DNA of 6,752 nucleotides, taken from positions 1 through 6,752 of the forward strand of contig CALFNJ010000020.1 of the NCBI GenBank assembly GCA_937902865.1. Reading direction: 5' to 3'. How positions within the stretch are numbered: position 1 is the first letter of the stretch; the number at the start of each line of letters is the position of its first letter. A program made the position numbers and the translations under genes. The DNA comes from an uncultured Opitutaceae bacterium. Its GTDB lineage: Bacteria > Verrucomicrobiota > Verrucomicrobiia > Opitutales > Opitutaceae. Below are positions 1 through 4,819 of the stretch, in pieces. The notes below the pieces were generated by a model. It did not search any database and was not told the origin of the DNA. It saw only the letters and a program-made list of their open reading frames with translations.

Positions 1-87
1 CGATAATCGTTCGAAGGTTGTTTTTCGATTTTCGCACCCTCCCCCGCCCCTTCCTCCGCTTCCGCGTTCGATCCAGCCCGCACCGCG

Positions 88-636
88 GTGCTGATCATGG
101 ATTATCAGGTTGGCATTGTCGGCGGACTGCCCGGCGGACAAGACCTGCTCCTGCAACGCGCCAAGGCCGTGCTCACGGCGGCGCGGCACGCGGGACTGAT
201 GGTGATCCACGTGATGGTGCGGTTTCGCACCGGACATCCGGAAATCGGGCCGAACAACCTGCTGTTCAGTGGACTCAAGCAATCGCGCCGCTTCAGCGCG
301 GATGATCCCAACGGCGAGCTGCATCCGGCGGTGCCGCCGCAGTCCGGCGATCTCGTGGTGACGAAGCGGCGGGTCAGCGCGTTCGCCGGCAGCGATCTCG
401 AGCTGATCCTGCGGGCGCGCGGCATCGACACGCTTGTGCTCTTCGGCATCGCCACCGGCGGCGTGGTGCTGTCGACCGTGCGGCAGGCGGCCGACGCCGA
501 TTACCGGCTCTTCGTGCTTTCCGACGTCTGCGCCGACCGGGAGCCCGACGTGCACCAGTGCCTGATCGAAAAAATTCTTCCTCGTCAGGCGACCATGCTC
601 GGCTCGGACGCCTTCATCGGCGCTCTCCAGTCCTAG
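88..636 (+). CDS. Isochorismatase-family (cysteine hydrolase fold) protein, nucleophile Cys absent
   Basis: A cytoplasmic alpha/beta protein of the isochorismatase-like superfamily, which includes nicotinamidases, isochorismatases and related amidohydrolases; the substrate cannot be told. From the GTG at 88 it is 182 residues. The family's first strand with its acidic catalytic residue is VLIMDYQ (D5). The usual lysine is in VTKRRVSAF (K93). The cis-peptide/nucleophile loop reads GIATGGVVLSTVRQAAD (about 120-136). Where nicotinamidases have T-x-x-C-V this protein has T123-G-G-V126-V, so the nucleophilic cysteine is missing; this is also true of true isochorismatases such as EntB. The start is uncertain. 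The frame is open from base 7, and the residues just before the GTG read FDPARTA, which looks like the normal family N-terminus, yet no ATG, GTG or TTG lies upstream in frame. A GAAGG at 13-17 sits ten bases before an ATT codon at 28. The gene converges on glyQS. The family call is firm; the function is unknown. Confidence 0.85.
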   Translation: MLIMDYQVGIVGGLPGGQDLLLQRAKAVLTAARHAGLMVIHVMVRFRTGHPEIGPNNLLFSGLKQSRRFSADDPNGELHPAVPPQSGDLVVTKRRVSAFAGSDLELILRARGIDTLVLFGIATGGVVLSTVRQAADADYRLFVLSDVCADREPDVHQCLIEKILPRQATMLGSDAFIGALQS

Positions 637-640
637 CAAA

Positions 641-776
641 TGTAGCAGCGGCGGTGACGCCGCTGGGTTCGTCCTCGCCCGAGTAGTGGCGCCCCTTGGG
701 AGCCCGCTCCACTCGGTTCGCCAAATCGACGTCAACGCAGGCGGCGGTTACGGGCGTCCCAAGGGACGCCCCTACA
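641..776. repeat. Composite palindromic intergenic element with TGTAG/CTACA ends
   Basis: This 136-base stretch begins TGTAG (641-645) and ends with its reverse complement CTACA (772-776). The left end carries a perfect 8-bp hairpin with a GTGA tetraloop: CAGCGGCG (646-653) pairs with CGCCGCTG (658-665). The right end carries a 9-bp palindrome around AA: GGGCGTCCC (752-760) and GGGACGCCC (763-771). A degenerate version of the right unit lies inside at 688-705 and is bracketed by AGTGG/CCACT (685-689, 709-713). Paired palindromes with inverted ends resemble a REPIN or small MITE. It fills most of the gap between two convergent genes. No clear target duplication is visible. That it is dispersed in the genome is inferred. 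Confidence 0.6.
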
Positions 777-829
777 AAACAAAATCCGGTCTCTGCGTTT
801 CCGCGTCTCTGCGCGAGACTCCGGTTTTC
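777..829 (-). terminator. Likely intrinsic terminator of glyQS
   Basis: Read on the minus strand, about 18 bases after the glyQS stop, an AAAACCGG arm (822-829) and a following TCTC-GCG block pair with CGC-A-GAGA-CCGG-A-TTTT on the other side (about 781-799). The stem is GC-rich with small bulges and a loop of about 14 bases. It is followed by the T-rich run TTTTGTTTTG (777-786). Position, stem and T-tract fit a rho-independent terminator. The bulges and the overlap with a repeat of the GCAGAGAC type lower the certainty. Confidence 0.45.
789..819 (-). repeat. GCAGAGAC-type short repeat
   Basis: On the minus strand this reads as GCAGAGACG-like units (GCGCAGAGACGCGG, then AACGCAGAGACC), two near-identical units spaced about 15 bases apart. 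It resembles the CACAGAGACACAGAGG-type run at 2445-2474 on the other side of glyQS, there in the opposite orientation. Such units recur between genes in several Verrucomicrobiota genomes as far as I recall. Here the repeat also supplies part of the glyQS terminator stem. Confidence 0.5.
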
Positions 830-846
830 TGGTTCTCTTCTTCCGC

Positions 847-2370
847 TCAGTACACCTGCTCGTCGAGCAGGGCGAAGAGCTCGGCTTCGGTGATGCGCTT
901 CTGCTGCATCGAGTCGCGCTCGCGGAGCGTGAAGGTGCCGTCCTTTTCGACCGTGTCGAAGTCGATCGTCACGCACCAGGGCGTGCCGATCTCGTCCTGG
1001 CGGCGGTAGCGGCGGCCGACGGCGCCCGACTCGTCGTAGAACACGGCGTACTTGCGCTTCAGCTTGGCGTAGAGTTTCTGCGCGACGGCCACGAGCTGCT
1101 CCTTGTTCTTCAAGAGCGGGAGCACGGCAACCTTCACCGGCGCGATGCGCGGGCTGAGGCGGAGGACGGTGCGCTTCTCGACCGCGCCCTTTTCGTCCTT
1201 CACTTCCTCCTCGGCATAACCGGCGCAGAGGACGGCGAGGAAAATGCGGTCCACGCCGACGGCCGGCTCGATCACGTGCGGCACGAATTTCTTCTTCGAG
1301 GCCTCGTCGAAATATTCCATCGGCTTGCCGCTGGCGTTCGCGTGCTGCGTCAGGTCGTAATTGCCGCGCGCCGCGATGCCCCAGAGCTCCTGCACGCCGA
1401 ACGGGTACTGGAACATGATGTCCACGGTGCCCTTCGAGTAGAACGCGAGCTTCTCCTTCGGATGCGCGTACCGCGAGAGGTGGCTCGCCGGCAGGCCGAT
1501 GCTCTTCAGCCAGGTTTCGCACCACGAGATCCAGTCCTCGTGCGCCTTCGCCCAGTCGGCGTCCTCAGAGATGAAGTACTCCATCTCCATCTGCTCGAAC
1601 TCGCGGGAACGGAAGATGAAGTTGCGCGGCGTGATCTCGTTGCGGAACGACTTGCCGATCTGCGCGATGCCGAACGGCAGCTTCACGCGGCCGGTGTCGA
1701 CGACGTTCTTGAAGTCCACGAACATGCCCTGCGCCGTCTCGGGCCGCAGGTAGGAGACCGACGAGGCGTCCCGGAGCGCGCCGACGTAGGTCTCGAACAT
1801 CATGTTGAATGCGCGCGGCGGCGTCAGGCTGCCGGGCTCGCCCGTCGCGGGCGACGGGATCAGCGCGATCTCCTCGGGCTTCGCCTCGGTCATGTCCTTC
1901 GCCACCACCGGCGCCAGCGCGCCCTGGATGGCCTTCTTGCGCTTGAACGTCTCGGCCAAGGTCTGAAGCTCGCCCGCGGTGTTCTCGCTCTCGAGCGCGG
2001 AGACGTAGCCGGCGACCTTGCCGTCCACGACGACCGGAGAAAAGAATAGCTGGTCCGCCCGGTAGCGCTGCTTGCTCACCTTGCAGTCCACCAGCGGATC
2101 GGTGAAGCCGGCCACGTGGCCCGACGCCTCCCAGACCTTCGGGTGCATGATGATCGAGCTCTCGAGGCCCACGACGTCGTCGCGGCGGCGCACCATGTCG
2201 TTCCACCAGCAGTCGCGGATGTTCTTCTTCAGCTCCGCGCCGAGGGGGCCGTAGTCGAAAAAGCCGTTCAGGCCGCCGTAGATTTCGGACGAGGGAAAGA
2301 CGAAGCCGCGGCGCTTCGCGAGCGACACGATGGCTTCCATGAGGTTTCCGGAGGCGGCAGGCGTGGACAT
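847..2370 (-). CDS. glyQS: Glycine--tRNA ligase, homodimeric class II type
   Basis: Charges tRNA-Gly with glycine in the cytoplasm using ATP. At 507 residues it is the single-chain dimer type also found in archaea, eukaryotes, Thermus and Bacillus relatives, not the alpha2-beta2 GlyQ/GlyS enzyme. The N-terminus has the typical FVFPSSEIYGGLNGFFDYGP (24-42) and PLGAELKKN of motif 1. An inserted region follows with DCKVSKQRYRAD (95-106) and LTPPRAFNMMFET (182-194). YLRPETAQG (207-215) contributes to the glycine/ATP pocket. Motif 2 is FRNEITPRN...FRSREFEQ (242-260) and motif 3 is PAVGVDRIFLAVL (369-381) with R375 of GVDR. The anticodon-binding domain runs from about 405 (LSPRIAPVKVAVLP) to the end. 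The ATG at 2368-2370 gives the usual N-terminus; no Shine-Dalgarno is seen. The gene is monocistronic: it converges on the isochorismatase-like gene and is divergent from the small secreted protein gene. All class II motifs are intact. Confidence 0.98.
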   Translation of the reverse strand: MSTPAASGNLMEAIVSLAKRRGFVFPSSEIYGGLNGFFDYGPLGAELKKNIRDCWWNDMVRRRDDVVGLESSIIMHPKVWEASGHVAGFTDPLVDCKVSKQRYRADQLFFSPVVVDGKVAGYVSALESENTAGELQTLAETFKRKKAIQGALAPVVAKDMTEAKPEEIALIPSPATGEPGSLTPPRAFNMMFETYVGALRDASSVSYLRPETAQGMFVDFKNVVDTGRVKLPFGIAQIGKSFRNEITPRNFIFRSREFEQMEMEYFISEDADWAKAHEDWISWCETWLKSIGLPASHLSRYAHPKEKLAFYSKGTVDIMFQYPFGVQELWGIAARGNYDLTQHANASGKPMEYFDEASKKKFVPHVIEPAVGVDRIFLAVLCAGYAEEEVKDEKGAVEKRTVLRLSPRIAPVKVAVLPLLKNKEQLVAVAQKLYAKLKRKYAVFYDESGAVGRRYRRQDEIGTPWCVTIDFDTVEKDGTFTLRERDSMQQKRITEAELFALLDEQVY

Positions 2371-2380
2371 AAGAGGGTGA

Positions 2381-2410
2381 GAGATAGCCGAGCGCCCGCG
2401 GCGCGGTCAA
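2381..2410 (-). promoter_or_regulatory. Candidate sigma-70 promoter of glyQS
   Basis: On the minus strand a TTGACC -35 box (2405-2410, five of six consensus bases) lies 18 bases before TATCTC (2381-2386), a weak -10 box. Only ten bases separate the -10 box from the glyQS ATG, so transcription would start within a few bases of the start codon. That would give a nearly leaderless mRNA, in keeping with the missing ribosome binding site. The -10 match is poor, so this is a suggestion only. Confidence 0.35.
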
Positions 2411-2444
2411 TTCCGCGTTCGTCCCGCGCCCATTGCCTCCGGAA

Positions 2445-2511
2445 TTTCACCACAGAGGCACAGAGACACAGAGGATGTTCTCTATGTTTGGCGTTTGAAA
2501 ATTGGCGTTTG
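2445..2511 (+). repeat. CACAGAG-type intergenic repeat with adjacent TTGGCGTTTG direct repeat
   Basis: Bases 2445-2474 are a run of CACAGAG-like units of seven to eight bases (CCACAGAGG, CACAGAGA, CACAGAGG). Just after it the ten-mer TTGGCGTTTG occurs twice (2488-2497 and 2502-2511), separated by four bases. Local composition is much more AT-rich than the genes beside it. No coding sequence is supported here. The run resembles, in inverted orientation, the GCAGAGAC repeat beyond the other end of glyQS. Confidence 0.55.
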
Positions 2512-2628
2512 GGATTTCTCGCGTCTCCGGGCCCAGTGTTTCTATGGGGAAAATTCCGGAAGGCTCTCGTGGAGAGACACGAAAACTCGGCGCGGTAACC
2601 GGCCGACGATGATGCCGTCACCTTCCCC

Positions 2629-3057
2629 ATGAAAATTCTCTCCACGATCGTTCTCCTCGCGACCGGGCTCGCTTCCGCCACCACCTCGCTTGCCCTGGCC
2701 GCCGACATGACGGCGCCCGCGCCAGCCGCCTCCGCGACCACCGCGCCGGCGAAGCCTCATCACCACGCGCGGCTCAAGGCGCGGCAGCAGCACCGCCAGC
2801 TCGCTGCCCGTGCGCTCGGCCGCCGCCTCGACCTCAATCGCGAACAAAAGACCCAGCTGAAATCCTTGCATCAAAAGACCGCGGCCGATGTCCGCGGCAT
2901 CCGCCAGGATTCCGCGCTCTCGCCCGACCAGAAGAAGGCGAAGATTCACGACGCCCGGCAGGGCGCCCGCGCCCAGGCCAGCGGCGTGCTGACGCCCGAC
3001 CAGAAAAAGAAGGCGGCGAAACTGCGCCACCATCTGCGCCGTTTGGCGGCCAAGTAA
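2629..3057 (+). CDS. Small secreted basic protein with LTxxQ-like motifs (Spy/CpxP-like)
   Basis: A 142-residue protein with a classic signal peptide: MK, a hydrophobic stretch to about 22, then LALA-AD with cleavage predicted after A24 or A25, so it should act in the periplasm. A short Ala/Pro/Thr-rich linker (26-42) is followed by a helical, very basic region with a HHH at 44-46 and many Lys, Arg and Gln. Three repeats of an L-x-x-x-Q pattern are seen: LDLNREQ (67-73), LSPDQ (97-101) and LTPDQ (121-125). This is the hallmark of the LTxxQ/CpxP-Spy group of envelope stress proteins and ATP-independent chaperones. The length fits that family. The match is by motif only; metal binding through the histidines is a guess. 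The ATG at 2629 is preceded by CCCC and no Shine-Dalgarno. The gene stands alone and converges on the permease gene. Confidence 0.8.
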   Translation: MKILSTIVLLATGLASATTSLALAADMTAPAPAASATTAPAKPHHHARLKARQQHRQLAARALGRRLDLNREQKTQLKSLHQKTAADVRGIRQDSALSPDQKKAKIHDARQGARAQASGVLTPDQKKKAAKLRHHLRRLAAK

Positions 3058-3073
3058 CCTATTGGGTTACTTG
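3051..3073. other. Perfect hairpin spanning a stop codon
   Basis: CAAGTAACC (3051-3059) and GGTTACTTG (3065-3073) form a perfect 9-bp inverted repeat with a five-base loop. The TAA stop of the small secreted protein (3055-3057) lies in the left arm. No T-tract follows on either strand, so it is not a standard intrinsic terminator. It could pause or end transcription, or protect the 3' end. Confidence 0.6.
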
Positions 3074-3133
3074 ACCGAAAGTAGAGGCCCGCGAGAAATC
3101 GCGCCGGACGCGAGACCGGTGGATTTGGCCTGT

Positions 3134-3188
3134 GGTCGGGCGAGGCGTCCCGCCGAGCCGCGGCTCACCGGGGACGGTTCGCCCTACC
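3134..3188. repeat. 55-base imperfect palindrome, REP-like
   Basis: The left arm (3134-3160, starting GGTCGGGCGAGGCGTCCC) and right arm (3161-3188, ending GGTTCGCCCTACC) are reverse complements over about 27 bases with a few mismatches and one gap, meeting at CCG-CGG. The core GGCGTCCC/GGGAC is shared with the repeat at 752-771. It lies between the convergent small secreted protein gene and permease gene, where it could fold into a long stable stem in either transcript and help end transcription. That it recurs in the genome is inferred from its form. Confidence 0.6.
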
Positions 3189-3216
3189 TCAGCTTCGCGC
3201 CTTCCGCGGTTCGGAT

Positions 3217-4431
3217 TTATTCGTAGCGCAGCGCCTCGATCGGTTCGAGCTGCGCCGCCCGGCGGGCGGGATAGAAGCCGAAGAAAATCCCGAGCATCGC
3301 GCTGAAGCCGACCGCCAGGAAGATCGCCTGGGGCGAAACCTGGATCGGCCAGTCCTTGATCTGTCCGAGCAACTGGGAGCCGAGGATGCCGCAGACCACG
3401 CCGACCAGTCCGCTCAGGACACTGACCGCCACCGCCTCCAGCAGAAATTGCCGCAGCACGTCCTGCGTGCGCGCGCCCACCGCCAGCCGGAGGCCGATCT
3501 CGCGGGTACGCTCGGTCACGCTCACCAGCATGATGTTCATGATCCCGATGCCGCCGACGATCAGCGAGATCGCCGCCACGCCGCCGAGCAGCGTCGTGAG
3601 CGTGCCGGTCACCGCGGTCGCGCGCTCCGCGATCTCCTGCTGGTCCCGGATGCGATAGTCCGGTCCGCCGACGGCGATGCGATGCCGCTCGGCCAGGAGG
3701 TAGCCGATCTGCGCCTGCACTTCCTGCGAGCGCGCCGGATCCGTGATCTGCACGAGGATCGTGTTGAGGAACGTCTTCCGGTTCAGACGCCGCATGTGGC
3801 TCGTGTACGGAACGAGGATGAAGTCGTCCTGATCCTGGTTGGCCTCGGTGTAACCCTTCGACTCGAGCACGCCGATGACCCGAAAAGGTGCGCCGCCGAT
3901 CCGGATGATCTGCCCGAGCGGCGAAGCCCCGTTGAACAGGACGTCCACGATGGTCTGGCCGACAACAGCCACCTTGGCCGCGCGCTGCACGTCCTCGGGA
4001 GCGAACATGCTGCCCTGCGCGAGCCGCCAGTCGCGCATCTCGAGATAATCGGCGGATTCCCCGAAGATCTGCGTGTTCCAGTTGAGGCCCTCGGCCAGCA
4101 CCTGGCTGCGCGAGCGCAATTCGGGGCTGACCGAGCGCACGAAGGGGATCTCGCGCGCGATCGCCTGGGCGTCCTCGGGCTTCAGCGTGGCCGCGCCGCC
4201 GAGGCCGCTGTTGACGCCGCCGCTCCGCGAGCTGCCGGGCAGCACCATGATCAGGTTCGTGCCGAGGCTGGCGATGCGCGCCTCGATCTGCGCGGAGGCA
4301 CCGCCGCCAATGCCGACGAGCGCGATCACCGATGCCACGCCGATGATGATGCCGAGACTGGTGAGCGCCGATCTCATCCGATTTCGGCGCAGCGCGCGGA
4401 AGGCGAGCTTGAGCGTGTTGAGTAAATCCAT
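3217..4431 (-). CDS. ABC transporter permease, MacB/FtsX family
   Basis: A 404-residue inner-membrane permease of the MacB/LolC type, whose members move lipoproteins, peptides, antibiotics or other envelope substrates by mechanotransmission. The N-terminal half is a MacB periplasmic core: a cytoplasmic start (LKLAFRALRRNRMRSALT), TM1 at about 22-43 (LTSLGIIIGVASVIALVG), then the extracytoplasmic domain of about 45-275 with ASLGTNLIMVLPG (54-66). The C-terminal FtsX domain has TM2 (about 279-303), the signature MNIMLVSVTERTREIGLRLA (298-317), TM3 (about 328-354) and TM4 (about 368-388), ending in FGFYPARRAAQLEPIEALRYE, typical of the family. There is no fused ATPase, so it needs a separate ATP-binding subunit. 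None lies upstream in its transcription direction within this window, nor a MacA-type adaptor. The start at the ATG 4429-4431 gives the usual family N-terminus. The substrate is unknown. Confidence 0.95.
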   Translation of the reverse strand: MDLLNTLKLAFRALRRNRMRSALTSLGIIIGVASVIALVGIGGGASAQIEARIASLGTNLIMVLPGSSRSGGVNSGLGGAATLKPEDAQAIAREIPFVRSVSPELRSRSQVLAEGLNWNTQIFGESADYLEMRDWRLAQGSMFAPEDVQRAAKVAVVGQTIVDVLFNGASPLGQIIRIGGAPFRVIGVLESKGYTEANQDQDDFILVPYTSHMRRLNRKTFLNTILVQITDPARSQEVQAQIGYLLAERHRIAVGGPDYRIRDQQEIAERATAVTGTLTTLLGGVAAISLIVGGIGIMNIMLVSVTERTREIGLRLAVGARTQDVLRQFLLEAVAVSVLSGLVGVVCGILGSQLLGQIKDWPIQVSPQAIFLAVGFSAMLGIFFGFYPARRAAQLEPIEALRYE

Positions 4432-4684
4432 GGATCCGAAGCGCGCTCCGACGCAGTCACGTCACGAGGCAACGCCACCGGAAAATGAATTTCGCGGAGC
4501 GCGTTTTTCGAGGAGGACTGCCTGACAAATAGGACAGACGCCGCAACCCGCTCCGAATCCCGCCAAGTCGCAGCGAGGCGGAGAACTCCGTCTAAGAAAA
4601 ATCCCGTGTTTTCGTTTTCCGGTGGTGCGCGCATCGCATCCTCCCCTCGTCGTTCTTCGATCTACCCTCGCCTTTGGGATCAAC

Positions 4685-4703
4685 CGCTTCTCCTCGAGAA
4701 GCG
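4685..4703. other. Perfect 8-bp hairpin upstream of the TonB_C-repeat gene
   Basis: CGCTTCTC (4685-4692) and GAGAAGCG (4696-4703) are perfect inverted repeats around CTC. The site lies about 117 bases before the ATG at 4820. It could be a dyad for a regulator or part of a repeat; no T-tract follows, so a terminator is unlikely. Confidence 0.4.
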
Positions 4704-4752
4704 CATGCCGGGGATCGGGATGTCGGATTGTTTTCCGTTCCCGACTCCTGCG

Positions 4753-4782
4753 TTCGCGCTGCCCCTTCACGATTGCTAAATT
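4753..4782 (+). promoter_or_regulatory. Weak candidate promoter for the TonB_C-repeat gene
   Basis: TAAATT (4777-4782, four of six -10 bases) lies 18 bases after TTCGCG (4753-4758, three of six -35 bases). It is the most AT-rich spot directly before the gene and would give a leader of about 30 bases. The -35 match is poor, so this is low confidence. Confidence 0.2.
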
Positions 4783-4819
4783 CCTGGTCCGCCGCAGAGA
4801 TCGGCACCGTCCGTACCCC

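Larger units (their letters stand above)
4432..4819. other. Divergent intergenic region without a supported gene
   Basis: This 388-base region separates the permease (leftward) and the TonB_C-repeat protein (rightward). Open frames cross it on both strands, but none has a recognisable protein or start signal. Near the permease end CGCGCTCCG (4442-4450) and CGGAGCGCG (4495-4503, followed by TTTTT) form an inverted repeat 44 bases apart, and GTCAC is repeated at once within 4456-4465. The middle part, about 4540-4740, has low-complexity, repeat-like character (minus-strand GAAGAACGACGAGGGGAGG at about 4638-4656), suggesting an old dispersed repeat. Promoters for both flanking genes must lie here unless they are read from elsewhere. 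Confidence 0.6.

Noticed and set aside
18..305. TTG-started frame of 95 codons overlapping the isochorismatase-like gene
   Set aside because: It has a GAAGG just before it but codes for Arg/Pro-rich sequence without any family resemblance; the overlapping frame has the conserved protein.
752..771. Intrinsic terminator at the GGGCGTCCC palindrome
   Set aside because: The stem is strong but no T-tract follows on either strand; it fits better as one end of a repeat element.
641..819. CRISPR-like array
   Set aside because: The repeated units are palindromes and short purine runs at irregular spacing, with no regular spacers and no cas genes.
614..1525. Open frame of 303 codons on the minus strand in another frame of glyQS
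   Set aside because: It runs through the end of glyQS, the terminator and the palindromic repeat, with low-complexity Arg/Gly content.
1276..2049. Open frame of 257 codons on the plus strand opposite glyQS
   Set aside because: Shadow of a fully intact synthetase; no motif or start signal.
3448..4425. Open frame of 325 codons on the plus strand opposite the permease
   Set aside because: Composition is that of an antisense shadow (Arg, Asp, His-rich) and the permease on the other strand is unambiguous.
4442..4508. Intrinsic terminator from the CGCGCTCCG/CGGAGCGCG pair followed by TTTTT
   Set aside because: The loop is 44 bases, and it would lie in the plus direction where no gene precedes it.
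4622..4819. In-frame GTG extension of the TonB_C-repeat protein by 66 residues
   Set aside because: The added residues are Arg/Ser-rich without domain character and would bury a clear signal peptide that starts at the ATG at 4820.
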